A stretch of 64,000 nt of DNA from Streptomyces sp. HM190 (GCF_009857135.1 NZ_CP047318.1:4216001-4280000); one strand, 5' to 3'. Positions 7,571 to 16,945 are shown, numbered from the stretch's first letter. The notes: generated by a model from the letters alone, not told the origin. Numbers and translations are program-made.

Positions 7571-9838
7571 CTACTTCGCCTGCGTCAGGTCGTAGAACGT
7601 CGCGCCGTCGACGGTCACCGTCTCGAAGTTCTCCTGGACCCAGGAACTGATCTGCGCGGAGGTGCCGTTGCTCCCGCCGCCCATGCCGCCGCCGGAGCCG
7701 CTGGAGATGAAGTAGTGGATCTTCCCTTCCGCCACGTACTTCTTGAACTCCGCCAGCGTGGGGGACGGGTCGGTGCCGTTGAAGCCGCCGATGGCCATGA
7801 CGGGTTCGCCCGTGGAGAGCTGGTAGCTGGCCGCGTTCTGGGCGCCGATCGCGGCGGCCGCCCAGGTGTAGTCTCCGGCGTTCTTCTCCAGCAGTTCCTT
7901 GACCTCGTCGCTGACGCTCGCGCCGTTGAGCAGGCCGCCCATGCCGCCACCGCCGCCGCCCGTCCGGCCGCCGTCACCGTTCTGGGTCTGGCCGTTGCCC
8001 TGGCCCTGCGGCTGCGTCTGCGTGGACCCGTTGCCGTTCTGGCCCTGCTGGCCCTGCTGGCCGTTCTGGCCGTTCTGGCCGCCGAAGCCGCCGGTCGGGG
8101 GCTGGCCCATCGGGCCGTTCCCGTTCTGACCGGTGCCGTTCTGGCCGCCCTGCTGGTTGTTCTGGCCCTGCTGGCCCGGCATCCCTCCGCCGGGGCCCCC
8201 GCCCATGCCACCACCGGGGCCGCCGCCCCGGCCGCCCTGGACGGACGGTCCGGCCGTGACGATCGAACCGGTGTGGCCCTCGCCGAGCGTGGTCAGGGTG
8301 TACGCCGTCGGACCGGCCAGCGCGGTGACGAGGCCCAGGCCCACGACCGCGAGGGCCAGCCGGCGCCCCAGCCTGGCCACGAAGACCAGACCGAGCGCGG
8401 CGACCAGACCGCCGACCAGCACGACCCACTTCAGCCAGGGGAGGTAGTCGGAGGAGCGGGTGAGCAGGACGTATCCCCAGACCGCGGTGGCCGTCATCGC
8501 GGCGGCCAGGGTGAGCGACGCCCACACCTCGGCGCGCCGCTCCCACAGCAGGGCCGCGCCCATGCCGATCAGCGGGGCCACGTAGGGGGCGAGGGCCACC
8601 GTGTAGTACTCGTGGAAGATGCCCTGCATGAAGCTGAACACCACCATGGTGATGAGCAGCGAGCCGCCCCAGAGGAGGAACGCGGCGCGGGTGCCGTCGG
8701 TGCGCCGCAGCTTGCGGGCCGCCCAGATCGCGGCGCCGAGCAGGATCAGCGCGGCGGGGATCAGCCAGGAGATCTGGCCGCCGATGGTGGAGCTGAACAT
8801 CCGGTCCCAGCCGGTCTCGCCCCAGTTGCCGCCACCGTTGCCGCCGCCCCCGCCGCCGACGCTGCCGGTCTCCTCGCCGTTGATGCGGCCGAGGCCGTTG
8901 TAGCCGAAGGTCAGCTCCAGGAAGGAGTTGTTCTGCGAGCCGCCGATGTACGGGCGGGACGAAGCCGGCCACAGCTCGACGATCGCGACCCACCAGCCGC
9001 CGGAGACGACCATCGCGAGCCCGGCGAGCAGCACCTGCCCGACGCGCTTCTTCCAGGTGCCGGGGGCGAACGCGACGTACACGAGCGCGAGCACCGGCAG
9101 GATCAGGAACGCCTGGAGGGTCTTCACCAGGAAGGCGAGGCCGATGGCGGTGCCCGCCCAGACCAGCCACTTCGTCTGCGCCTTCTCCATCGCGCGGAGG
9201 GTGCAGTACACCGCGGTGGCCATCAGCAGCGCGAGGGCCGCGTCCGGGTTGTTGAAGCGGAACATCAGCGCGGCGACGGGCGTGAGCGCGAACACCGCCA
9301 GGGTGAGGAACCCGGCCGTCGCGCCGAAGCGGCGGCGTACGGCCGCCCACAGCACACCGGCGGTGGCGACGGCCATCAGCACCTGCGGGAACAGGATCGC
9401 GAAGGAGTTCAGGCCGAGGAGCCGCACCGACAGGGCCATCGGCCACAGCGACGCCGGGGGCTTGTCGACGGTGATGGCGTTGGCCGAGTCCAGCGACCCG
9501 AAGAACAGGGCCTTCCAGGACTGGCTGCCCGCCTGCACGGCCGCCGAGTAGAAGGAGTTGGCGTACCCGGAGGCCGTGAGGTTCCAGGTGTAGAGGCCGC
9601 CGATCAGGAGCAGGGCGAGGAGGAAGCCGGGGCGCACCCAGCGGTTGTCCTCCGGGCGCCCCCGCCACATCCGCCGGCGGAGGGGCTGGCGGGGCTCACC
9701 CGAGCCGGGTTCCGTGGGCGCCCCGGCGCTGTCCGCGGCGGCCGCCTCCTGGACGGCTGTTCTCGTCGTGGGCGGCCCCCAGCCGGGGTCGGCGGGGCTC
9801 GTGCCCCCCTGGTGCGCCGTGTCGAAGTGCGTGGTCAT
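7571..9838 (-). CDS. GT39-type membrane glycosyltransferase (ArnT/PMT-like) with Gly/Gln/Asn-rich extracellular segment
   Basis: 755 residues. A Pro/Thr-rich cytoplasmic leader (about 1-60) precedes roughly a dozen membrane helices. The first outer loop holds ITVDKPPASLWPMAL, the acidic and proline-rich active-site loop typical of lipid-linked mannosyl or aminoarabinosyl transferases (GT39/GT83). Residues about 530-650 are low-complexity Gly-Gln-Asn repeats. The last about 100 residues form a conserved globular tail (EPVMAIGGFNGTDPSP). It probably transfers a sugar from a polyprenyl-phosphate donor onto an extracellular acceptor. Its ATG overlaps the stop of the GT2-GtrA gene (ATGA), and that protein would make the lipid-linked donor. 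Confidence 0.88.
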   Translation of the reverse strand: MTTHFDTAHQGGTSPADPGWGPPTTRTAVQEAAAADSAGAPTEPGSGEPRQPLRRRMWRGRPEDNRWVRPGFLLALLLIGGLYTWNLTASGYANSFYSAAVQAGSQSWKALFFGSLDSANAITVDKPPASLWPMALSVRLLGLNSFAILFPQVLMAVATAGVLWAAVRRRFGATAGFLTLAVFALTPVAALMFRFNNPDAALALLMATAVYCTLRAMEKAQTKWLVWAGTAIGLAFLVKTLQAFLILPVLALVYVAFAPGTWKKRVGQVLLAGLAMVVSGGWWVAIVELWPASSRPYIGGSQNNSFLELTFGYNGLGRINGEETGSVGGGGGGNGGGNWGETGWDRMFSSTIGGQISWLIPAALILLGAAIWAARKLRRTDGTRAAFLLWGGSLLITMVVFSFMQGIFHEYYTVALAPYVAPLIGMGAALLWERRAEVWASLTLAAAMTATAVWGYVLLTRSSDYLPWLKWVVLVGGLVAALGLVFVARLGRRLALAVVGLGLVTALAGPTAYTLTTLGEGHTGSIVTAGPSVQGGRGGGPGGGMGGGPGGGMPGQQGQNNQQGGQNGTGQNGNGPMGQPPTGGFGGQNGQNGQQGQQGQNGNGSTQTQPQGQGNGQTQNGDGGRTGGGGGGMGGLLNGASVSDEVKELLEKNAGDYTWAAAAIGAQNAASYQLSTGEPVMAIGGFNGTDPSPTLAEFKKYVAEGKIHYFISSGSGGGMGGGSNGTSAQISSWVQENFETVTVDGATFYDLTQAK

Positions 9839-11412
9839 CGTGTGTTCCTCGAATCCTGGTCGTGCGGGCGCACCGGCCGCATCCGCATGGTCGCGTCGCC
9901 CCAGGTGCGGTCCGCGGCGTCACCGGCGCGGACCGGGGTCGTGGGGTACGGGCCGGTCCCGTACGGAGCTGTCGGCGCCGCCGCGTACTCGGCGCGCGGC
10001 GCGGTGTGAGCCGTGGTCGGAGGGTGCGCCGCGGTCGGGCGGTGGGCCGCCGGCTGGAAGCGGTCCTGGTGGCCGTACGGGCCGGGCCGCCCCGGTCGGA
10101 CCGCGGCCGTGCCCGCGTACCCGGCCGTGGGGGCTCCGCCGTGGGCGGACGGGGCGGCCGGTGTGCCGCCGTCACGCCGGTCGGGGAAGACCCAGGCCCG
10201 GAAGAGCAGGAACCGCAGCACCGTCGCCGCGAGGTTCGCGGCGACGAGGACGGCCAGTTCCGTGGAGTGCGCGGGGTCGCTGGTCGCCGCGTTCAGGGCG
10301 GCGAGGGAGCCGCTGGTGAGGGCGAGGCCGATACCGAACACCACCAGGCCCTGCGCCTGGTGCCGGACGACTCCGGCCCGGCCGCGGACGCCGAAGGTGA
10401 GGCGCCGGTTGGCCGCCGTGTTGGCGACGGCCGAGACGAGCAGGGCGAGCGCGTTGGCGGTCTGCGAGCCGGCGACCGTGCGGAAGCCGCTGTAGAGAAG
10501 CAGGTAGAAGAGGGTGGAGAGGCCGCCGACGACGCAGAAGCCGAGGAGTTGGCGGGCGAGGCCGCGCGGCAGGTCCTCGATGTCGCGGTCGCGGGGGTCG
10601 TCCCCGAAGGGGCGGGCAAGCCGGTCCAGGGCGATCGACCCGGTGGCGAGGGCCTTGCCGACCCGCCACACGCCCTTGAGGTCGTCGGTGGCCGTCCTGA
10701 CGATGTGGACGGTCGAGTCGGGATCGTCGACCCAGTCGACCGGCACCTCGTGGATCCGCAGTCCGGCGCGCTCGGCGAGCACCAGCATCTCGGTGTCGAA
10801 GAACCATCCGGTGTCCTCGACGAGCGGCAGCAGCACCTGCGCGACGTCCCGCCGTATCGCCTTGAACCCGCACTGCGCGTCCGAGAAGCGGGCCTGGAGC
10901 GAGCCGCGCAGGATCAGGTTGTACGCGCGGCTGATGAACTCCCGCTTGGGGCCGCGCACCACCCGCGAGGAACGGGCGAGCCGGGAGCCGATCGCGAGGT
11001 CCGAGTGTCCGGAGATCAGCGGGGCCACCAGCGGCAGCAGGGCGTTCAGGTCGGTCGACAGGTCCACGTCCATGTAGGCGAGGACCGGGGCGTCGGAGGC
11101 GGACCAGACGGTCCGCAGGGCCCGCCCGCGCCCCTTCTGCTCCAGCCGGAACGACCTGACCTGGGCCAGCTCCGCCTCCAGCCGCGCGGCCACCTGGGGG
11201 GTGGTGTCCGTGGACGCGTTGTCCGCGATCGTGATGCGGAACGCGTACGGGAAGGTCCGCGCGAGGTGCTCGTGCAGTCTGCGGACGCACGGCTGGAGGT
11301 CCTTCTCCTCGTTGTAGACGGGGATCACTACGTCCAGGACAGGCGTACCGGCGTCTCCGGCCGGGAGGTGCTCCCGCGCCGGCAGGGTGCCGGGAGAAGA
11401 GTCGGTTCGCAT
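9835..11412 (-). CDS. Bifunctional GT2 glycosyltransferase / GtrA-like flippase
   Basis: 525 residues. Residues 25-250 are a GT2 domain like dolichyl-phosphate mannose or polyprenyl-phosphate glucose synthases: DVVIPVYNEEKDL, the metal-binding Y-M-D-V-D-L-S, and F-S-D-A-Q-C-G-F-K. Residues 310-440 form four helices of the GtrA family (LLGFCVVGGLSTLFYLLLY, then N-R-R-L-T-F). The last 90 residues are disordered and rich in Pro, His and Thr. The likely job is to load a sugar on polyprenyl phosphate and help move it outward for the next gene product. It ends with ATGA overlap into the GT39 gene and starts 26 bases after the kinase stop. Confidence 0.9.
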   Translation of the reverse strand: MRTDSSPGTLPAREHLPAGDAGTPVLDVVIPVYNEEKDLQPCVRRLHEHLARTFPYAFRITIADNASTDTTPQVAARLEAELAQVRSFRLEQKGRGRALRTVWSASDAPVLAYMDVDLSTDLNALLPLVAPLISGHSDLAIGSRLARSSRVVRGPKREFISRAYNLILRGSLQARFSDAQCGFKAIRRDVAQVLLPLVEDTGWFFDTEMLVLAERAGLRIHEVPVDWVDDPDSTVHIVRTATDDLKGVWRVGKALATGSIALDRLARPFGDDPRDRDIEDLPRGLARQLLGFCVVGGLSTLFYLLLYSGFRTVAGSQTANALALLVSAVANTAANRRLTFGVRGRAGVVRHQAQGLVVFGIGLALTSGSLAALNAATSDPAHSTELAVLVAANLAATVLRFLLFRAWVFPDRRDGGTPAAPSAHGGAPTAGYAGTAAVRPGRPGPYGHQDRFQPAAHRPTAAHPPTTAHTAPRAEYAAAPTAPYGTGPYPTTPVRAGDAADRTWGDATMRMRPVRPHDQDSRNTR

Positions 11413-11438
11413 GACACGTACATTCGCGACCCGCTCTG

Positions 11439-13139
11439 TTACGCCCGTGTGCTGACGCTGTGCTGTGCCTGTGAGTCCGGGTGCCGGTGGGCGGCGTCGG
11501 CGAAGTCCTGGCCGGCGTCGTCTCCGGCGTCCGGGTCGGCGTCGTGGTCCAGGTCGTCGAGCTGCCAGTTCGCGGCGTCGTCGAGCAGGGGCGCGGGCCC
11601 GCCGAGGACGGGCAGGTGCACGGTGAACACGGTCCTGCCGGGCACGCTGTCGACGGTCACGGCACCGCCGTGCGCGTCGGCCACGGCCTGCACGATGGCG
11701 AGCCCGAGCCCGGTCGAGCCGGACGCCCTGGACCGCGAGGAGTCCCCGCGCGCGAACCGTTCGAAGACGTGCGGCAGCAACTCCTCGGGGATGCCCTGAC
11801 CGTCGTCCTCGACGTCCACGCACATCCACGGCCCGCGCCGCTGCACGCGCGCGGTGACCGTGGTCCCGGGCGGTGTGTGCGTACGGGCGTTCGCCAGCAG
11901 ATTGACGAGGACCTGTTGGAGCCGTGCCGCGTCCGCCGACACCAGCGCCGGCGCGTCCGGCAGGTCGAGCCGCCAGTTGTGGCTGCGTCCGGCCGCCCGT
12001 GCGTCGCTGACGGTGTCGACGACCAGCGGGATCAGATCGGTCCGCTCGAACTGCAACGGCCGTCCGGCGTCGAGCCGCGCCAGCAGCAGCAGATCCTCGA
12101 CGAGCAGCGTCATCCGCCCGGACTCGGACTCGATGCGGCCGAGCGCGTGCCGGGTGTCGGGCCCGATCTCCTCCCGGCCCCGCCGGGTGAGTTCGGCGTA
12201 GCCGCGGATGGACGCGAGCGGGGTCCGCAGCTCGTGGCTGGCGTCCGCCACGAACTGCCGGACGCGCGTCTCGCTCTCCTGCCGCGAGTGCAGCGCGCCG
12301 TGGATGTGGTCGAGCATCCGGTTGAGCGCGGCCCCGACCTGCCCGACCTCGGTGTGCGGGTCGGTCTCGGACTCGGGCACGCGTTCGTTGAGGGTGACCT
12401 CGCCGGTGTGCAGGGGCAGTTCGGAGACGCGGGTGGCGGTGGCCGCCACCTTGCGCAGCGGCCTGAGGGCCACCCCGACCAGCGCGGACCCGGCGATACC
12501 GGCGGCGACGAGCCCGGCGCCGGTGACGCTGAGCTCCACGATGATCAGGGTGTTGAGGGTGCCGGTGACCTCGGCGGTCGGCAGGGCGACGTAGAAGTTG
12601 CCCCGGCCCCCCTCGACGTACCGCACCCGGTACTCCCCGAGGCCGGGGATGTCGACGTCGTGGGTTCCGGTCTTCGGCACCTTGCTGAGAACGGCGGTCT
12701 GCGCGTCGTCGAGGGACTCGGTGGTCATGCCCTCGAAGACCTCGCTGTCGGAGTTCTTCACCTTGGCGACGACCGCGGCGGTGATCCGGCCGCCGGTGTC
12801 GCTGACCTCCGCGACGACGGTGTTCGCCTCGGTGCCGCCCTTGGTGACGAACCCGAACGGCTCGTCCGGCGGTGGCCCGCCGCCCATGCCGTCGCCCCCC
12901 GGCCTCACCGGCCCGCCGGCGGCCCGCTGACCGACCTCCTTGACCTGGTCGTTCAGCTGCTTGTCCAGGTGCTGGCCGAGCGCGATCGTGGTGACCGTGC
13001 CGATCACCGCGCACACCACCGCGATCAGCGCCACCGCGGAGACGACGAGCCGCGTCCGCAGAGTGCGCGGCTGCCGCTTACCCCGCCCCGGCTCCGGCTG
13101 CGGCCGCCTCTGCGCACGCGTCCGTCGTCGTCCGCTCAT
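11439..13139 (-). CDS. OmpR-class sensor histidine kinase (TrcS-like)
   Basis: 566 residues. Membrane helix 1 at about 31-52, an extracellular sensor of about 130 residues, helix 2 (TGAGLVAAGIAGSALVG), then HAMP. HisKA carries the phospho-acceptor in ADASHELRTPLASIRGY. The ATPase has an N box (NLLANARTH), a G1 box (DDGQGIP), an F box (ERFARGDSSRSR) and a G2 box (GSTGLGLAIV), so it should be active. The ATG overlaps the response-regulator stop (ATGA at 13139-13136), so the two are translationally coupled. The two glycosyltransferases downstream suggest a cell-envelope signal. Confidence 0.94.
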   Translation of the reverse strand: MSGRRRTRAQRRPQPEPGRGKRQPRTLRTRLVVSAVALIAVVCAVIGTVTTIALGQHLDKQLNDQVKEVGQRAAGGPVRPGGDGMGGGPPPDEPFGFVTKGGTEANTVVAEVSDTGGRITAAVVAKVKNSDSEVFEGMTTESLDDAQTAVLSKVPKTGTHDVDIPGLGEYRVRYVEGGRGNFYVALPTAEVTGTLNTLIIVELSVTGAGLVAAGIAGSALVGVALRPLRKVAATATRVSELPLHTGEVTLNERVPESETDPHTEVGQVGAALNRMLDHIHGALHSRQESETRVRQFVADASHELRTPLASIRGYAELTRRGREEIGPDTRHALGRIESESGRMTLLVEDLLLLARLDAGRPLQFERTDLIPLVVDTVSDARAAGRSHNWRLDLPDAPALVSADAARLQQVLVNLLANARTHTPPGTTVTARVQRRGPWMCVDVEDDGQGIPEELLPHVFERFARGDSSRSRASGSTGLGLAIVQAVADAHGGAVTVDSVPGRTVFTVHLPVLGGPAPLLDDAANWQLDDLDHDADPDAGDDAGQDFADAAHRHPDSQAQHSVSTRA

Positions 13140-13876
13140 GACGCGGCGGGCTTGATCAGGTAACCGGCTCCTCGCCGGGTGTGGATCATCGGCTCGCGCC
13201 CGGCGTCGATCTTGCGCCGCAGGTACGAGATGTACAGCTCGACCACGTTCGCCTGGCCACCGAAGTCGTACGACCACACGCGGTCGAGGATCTGCGCCTT
13301 GCTGAGCACCCGCCGCGGGTTGCGCATCAGGAACCGCAGCAGCTCGAACTCGGTGGCGGTGAGGTGGATGTTGTCCCCGCCGCGCGACACCTCGTGGCTG
13401 TCCTCGTCGAGCATGAGGTCGCCGACGACGAGTACCGAGTCGGAGCGCCGGTCGGCGGCGCCGGAACGCCGGATGAGGCCCCGCAGCCGGGCGACGACCT
13501 CCTCCAGGCTGAACGGCTTGGTGACGTAGTCGTCGCCGCCCGCGGTCAGCCCGGCGATCCGGTCCTCGACCGCGTCCTTCGCGGTGAGGAAGAGCACCGG
13601 CACGTCCGGCAGCTCACGCCGCAGCCGCCCGAGGACGGTCAGCCCGTCCATGTCGGGGAGCATCATGTCCAGGACGACGGCGTCGGGCCGGAAGTCGCGC
13701 GCGGTCTGGAGGGCACCGGTGCCGTCCCCCGCGCTCCGGATCTGCCATCCCTCGTAGCGGAGGGCCATGGACAGCAGTTCGGTGATCGACAGCTCGTCGT
13801 CCACCACAAGCACTCGGACGGGGCTCCCGTCCGGCCTCAGCAGTTCGGTGCGCCCCTGGGGCGAGGTCGTGGTCAT
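13136..13876 (-). CDS. OmpR-family response regulator (TrcR-like)
   Basis: 246 residues. The receiver has the acidic pair in LVVDDE, phospho-Asp70 in VVLDMMLPDMDG, Thr in LFLTAKD and Lys in VTKPFS. The winged-helix DNA-binding domain ends with YISYLRRKIDAGREPMIHTRRGAGY. The sequence and the extra 18-residue leader resemble mycobacterial TrcR from memory. The ATG at 13876 follows AAGGTG by 6 bases; an upstream in-frame start at 13945 lacks a ribosome site. It is the first gene of a four-gene operon with its kinase and two glycosyltransferases. Confidence 0.94.
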   Translation of the reverse strand: MTTTSPQGRTELLRPDGSPVRVLVVDDELSITELLSMALRYEGWQIRSAGDGTGALQTARDFRPDAVVLDMMLPDMDGLTVLGRLRRELPDVPVLFLTAKDAVEDRIAGLTAGGDDYVTKPFSLEEVVARLRGLIRRSGAADRRSDSVLVVGDLMLDEDSHEVSRGGDNIHLTATEFELLRFLMRNPRRVLSKAQILDRVWSYDFGGQANVVELYISYLRRKIDAGREPMIHTRRGAGYLIKPAAS

Positions 13877-13898
13877 GCCGGACACCTTGTCGGGGTCC

Positions 13899-13943
13899 TC
13901 TGAGAACACCCTTTCCGGAACCTGTGATTTTTCTGAGAAACAC
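13899..13943 (-). promoter_or_regulatory. Direct repeats upstream of the response-regulator gene
   Basis: TCTGAGAACAC (13899-13909) and TCTGAGAAACAC (13932-13943) are spaced 33 bases apart, about three helical turns, in an AT-richer stretch just upstream of the start. A third CTCAG half occurs at 13953. Direct repeats are the usual target of OmpR-family proteins, so autoregulation is plausible but unproven. Confidence 0.4.
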
Positions 13944-14153
13944 ACAGGAGCCTCTCAGGGAATGCCTGGGAAGATCCCCGACATCCGGGACGGACCCCTC
14001 GCCGACCAGGGGTTTCCCATGCCACCGCACGGTGTTCTCCTGGGCGCCTCACCGAGGAGGCACAGCGTCCGGCCGCGCAGGGAACGGGGCGCGCGCCCCC
14101 GCTTTGACCCCGTCCTTATGAAAGCGCGGTCATGCTTGCCCGCCGCTCGTTCA

Positions 14154-14257
14154 CCGGGGCGCGCAGTCGCCGGGGCACGCAGTCGGCGGGGCACGCGGCT
14201 GCCGGGGCACGCGGCTGCCGGACCGTCCGCCGGCCGGACCATCCGCCGGCCGGATCG
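14154..14257. repeat. Six tandem 16-bp GC-rich repeats
   Basis: Six consecutive 16-base units (starting 14154, 14170, 14186, 14202, 14218, 14234) share CCGGGGCACGCxGTCG or its variant CCGGACCxTCCGCCGG, followed by a partial seventh. They fill the spacer between the upstream region of the response regulator and the stop of the next gene. The last two units are palindromic. The rest of 13944-14153 shows nothing recognisable. Confidence 0.75.
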
Positions 14258-14258
14258 C

Positions 14259-14624
14259 TCATGTCGGGAGTGTCCCCTCCTCCTCGCGCACGAACCCGTG
14301 GCTGCGTTCGACCTTGGCGACGTGCAGGGAGTAGCTCCGGTACCACTCGGCGCGCCCGCGCTTCTGGGCCGACCGGTGTTCCGTGTCGCTCCGCCACCGC
14401 TCCAGGGCGTCAGCGTCCCGGAAGTACCCCACGGTGATGGCGAGGCCGCCGGGTGTCTGTGCGTGGTCCATGCCGAGGTACCCCGGCACTCCCTTCACCA
14501 GTTCCTCCATCCGCTCGGCCGTCTCCCCGTACCCGCTCTGGTCCTCGGTCCGCGTGGAGGTGAACACCACGGCGTAGTAAGGCGGTTCGAAGGCGGGGAC
14601 AGGTGCTGTCCGCTGATCGCTCAT
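14259..14624 (-). CDS. Antibiotic biosynthesis monooxygenase (ABM) domain protein
   Basis: 121 residues forming one dimeric alpha-beta barrel of the ABM type: YYAVVFTSTRTEDQSGYGE, VPGYLGMDHAQ, then GLAITVGYFRDADALERWRSDTEH and RAEWYRSYSLHVAKVER. This is the usual order of the family, which includes quinone-forming monooxygenases and heme-degrading proteins, many of unknown substrate. The ATG at 14624 is the last start before non-conserved upstream sequence. No operon partner is apparent. Confidence 0.85.
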   Translation of the reverse strand: MSDQRTAPVPAFEPPYYAVVFTSTRTEDQSGYGETAERMEELVKGVPGYLGMDHAQTPGGLAITVGYFRDADALERWRSDTEHRSAQKRGRAEWYRSYSLHVAKVERSHGFVREEEGTLPT

Positions 14625-14790
14625 GTCGTCACTGTCCCGTCGGCCATCGGCCACCGTCCAGTGCCTTTCCGCACGGGATCCGAAAGGGATCGCAGTCTTC
14701 ACCCGGGCGGGACGACCGCCACCGAGAGGAAGTCCCCCTCCTCGCCCCCGGCCCCCATGCACCCATGCACCCGGTCGTCTCTCTCCCGCC

Positions 14791-15675
14791 TCAGAACAAA
14801 CCGTCCTGCACCCCTCCCCCTCGCTCCGCCACCTCCCTGACCGGCACCGTGACCGCATCACGCGCGCCCTCACCCAAGAGAGCGGTCAGCTCCCACCCGG
14901 TCATGAGCCGTGTGTCCAGGACGACGACTCCCCGCCCGGTGGCGAGATGCAGATCGGGCCCGGCGACGGCGAGCACCTCCCCGCCCACCACACCGCCCGC
15001 GGCCAGCTCACTCACCACCCCGTCGGCGGCCGGCAGCCCGTCCAGCCCGAACACGCCGAAGTGATCGACCGCCTGGAACGCCACCGGTTCCAGGGACTCC
15101 GGCCACCCCGGCAGCGCGAGGGCCCGCCCGTGAACCACCGCCAACTCCCCCGTGCGCTCCGCCCGTTCCGGCAGGGCGGACCGTAGGAGCCTCTTCTCGG
15201 CGTAAGGAATCCGGTCCGGCACCTTCAGCGCGGCCCGCAGCACCTCCTCGGCCCGCCGCGCGGCCATCAGCGGCCCCCGCCCGAGCCACGCGAAGCACAC
15301 CGCCCCCTGCTCCAGCAGCCGCGCCGACCCCCGCTCGACGACCGTGATCCCGACCTTCACCAGGCCGGGCCCGAACCACGCGAGGTACACGTGGTACGGC
15401 CGCGGGTCATCGGCGAAGGTGTCGGCCGCGACGGAGTGTGCCCGGTCCAGCCGCGCGCACTCCTCGCACCGCGCGCCGCTACTCCGCCCCGGGACGCCCG
15501 CCCGCACCGGACACGGGTGCCCCCGGGCGCCGACACAGGTCCGCCCACCCCCGTCGACGACCTCGAACGCCACCGCCTTCCCCCGGGGCAGAGGACTCCT
15601 CCGCCCGCCTTCCCACACCAGACAGGGCTCGGCACCGCCCCACCGCAGCCCGGTACATCTCCACGTGTGCACCAT
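14791..15675 (-). CDS. DUF2797 domain-containing protein
   Basis: 294 residues. The middle holds YHVYLAWFGPGLVKVGIT, a GIY-YIG-like signature of the DUF2797 family. Upstream, the cysteines of the form C...HPC-P...C-x-x-C suggest a zinc site. The conserved MAARRAEEVLRA and IPYAEKRLL segments follow. The family is widespread in actinobacteria and its function is unknown; a nuclease-like fold is possible. It stands alone. Confidence 0.8.
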   Translation of the reverse strand: MVHTWRCTGLRWGGAEPCLVWEGGRRSPLPRGKAVAFEVVDGGGRTCVGARGHPCPVRAGVPGRSSGARCEECARLDRAHSVAADTFADDPRPYHVYLAWFGPGLVKVGITVVERGSARLLEQGAVCFAWLGRGPLMAARRAEEVLRAALKVPDRIPYAEKRLLRSALPERAERTGELAVVHGRALALPGWPESLEPVAFQAVDHFGVFGLDGLPAADGVVSELAAGGVVGGEVLAVAGPDLHLATGRGVVVLDTRLMTGWELTALLGEGARDAVTVPVREVAERGGGVQDGLF

Positions 15676-15770
15676 CCCTCACGAGAGTAGAGGGCACCAC
15701 TGACAACACGACTGACCTGGGGAGACGGTGCGGACGCCGGGGCGCCGGGCGCCGGGCGGCGGGGCGGTCG

Positions 15771-15850
15771 GGCCGCGAGGCCGCGAGGCCGCGAGGACAA
15801 CGGGTCCACCCGCCCCTCCACCCGGAACCCACTCCACTCCACTCCACTCA
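15771..15850. repeat. Short tandem repeats (GGCCGCGAG and CCACT)
   Basis: Three to four copies of a 9-base GGCCGCGAG unit (from about 15771), followed by four copies of the 5-base CCACT unit ending at the stop of the next gene. These are simple-sequence tracts with no sign of coding. Confidence 0.55.
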
Positions 15851-16294
15851 CAGACTGTCGGGCCTGGCGGTATGGGCAGGGTGCCCGGCCGTACGGCGTG
15901 CCTCTTTCATCTCCGCCTCGTAGAGGTGGTCCCGCCCTTCGGCCAGCTCGCCGACGGCGCTCTTCTCCAGGACCTTGAACGGCTCGTAGTAGGTGTCGTT
16001 GTATGCCTCGACGATCTGGAACGTCCAGTGCCCGGGGATGACGTTGCGCCCGAGGATCTCGGTCCGCACCTTCTCCGCCCACTCCGGGTGCCCGGCCTCC
16101 CGCAAGAGGCGCACGGCCCGGTCCAGTTCGAGATCAGCACCACCGGTCAGCTGATGGAAGTCGTAGAGGCGACCGCGTGCCCGCTCGGTCATCTCCAGGG
16201 CCTTGGAGAGCGCCCCGAGCGCCTCCACCGTCGTGTCGCTGAGGCCCTCGGGCCGCTGGTGGGCACGGTCGGGGGTGTCGTCGTGAGCATCCAT
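15848..16294 (-). CDS. Conserved hypothetical protein, mostly helical
   Basis: 148 residues starting MDAHDDTPDRAHQ. The predicted helical body carries LGALSKALEMTERARGRLYDFHQLTG and VRTEILGRNVIPGHWTFQIV. There is no signal peptide or membrane segment. It looks like a single-domain cytoplasmic protein conserved in Streptomyces. A GGAA ribosome-like motif precedes the ATG closely. Function is unknown. The 279 bases upstream to 16573 hold no gene. Confidence 0.75.
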   Translation of the reverse strand: MDAHDDTPDRAHQRPEGLSDTTVEALGALSKALEMTERARGRLYDFHQLTGGADLELDRAVRLLREAGHPEWAEKVRTEILGRNVIPGHWTFQIVEAYNDTYYEPFKVLEKSAVGELAEGRDHLYEAEMKEARRTAGHPAHTARPDSL

Positions 16295-16573
16295 GCATTC
16301 CGGAATGCCCGTTTTCGCCCCAAGCATTCGGCCGCACAAGCCCTCGTCCGCTACGGCCTGGACGTCTGCGCGGTGTAGCCCGAACAGGGCCACGACAGCT
16401 GCGCGGCACCCGCGTAGCCCTCTCGTGGCCGATCTCCTGTCGTTCCGCCCCGGAACGCCGGTCCGCCACGGGAGCCGGTTGTCGAAAGGCAGGCGAGTTT
16501 GCGGGAACGGCTCCCGCAGCATGCCCCGGCCATGGTCTGCCGCGGTCGTTCCGGTCTCCTGCGGAACCTCGGT

Positions 16574-16945
16574 TCAGGCGGGGCCGGCAACCAGCAACAG
16601 CACGGCCGAGCCGGTCAGCAGTACCGGACAGAGCTTGAACCAGACGACGCTCGTGCGAGCGCCGGTGAGAGTCGTCAGCACCGCGAGGGCGAGCAGCGCT
16701 CCAGCGGTGACACGGTAGGCCGCAGCAGCGATGGACGTTCCGCCGCCGACCGCGGTGACAACGATCGCCAGCGCAGCGAAGGACCACATGGTCACCGCCT
16801 CGGCCAGCCACTCCTGGACCAGCACCCGACGGCTGTCCGCGGAGATCTCACCGAATCCGGCGACGACGGCCCGTGTCGGTACCGCGTGCGACACACCCCA
16901 CAGCCCGACCAGGCCCGCGGCGACGTAGGCCAGTACGTCTTCCAT
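16574..16945 (-). CDS. Small integral membrane protein
   Basis: 123 residues with four hydrophobic segments (YVAAGLVGLWGVSHAV, then VTMWSFAALAIVVTAV, then VTAGALLALAVLTTLTG, then LCPVLLTGSAVLLLVAG). The ATG at 16945 is chosen because GGGGAAC lies just upstream; an upstream in-frame start lacks a membrane-compatible leader. No family with a known role is recognised. Confidence 0.75.
   Translation of the reverse strand: MEDVLAYVAAGLVGLWGVSHAVPTRAVVAGFGEISADSRRVLVQEWLAEAVTMWSFAALAIVVTAVGGGTSIAAAAYRVTAGALLALAVLTTLTGARTSVVWFKLCPVLLTGSAVLLLVAGPA

Noticed and set aside
14154..14257. CRISPR array
   Set aside because: The 16-bp units are directly adjacent with no unique spacers.
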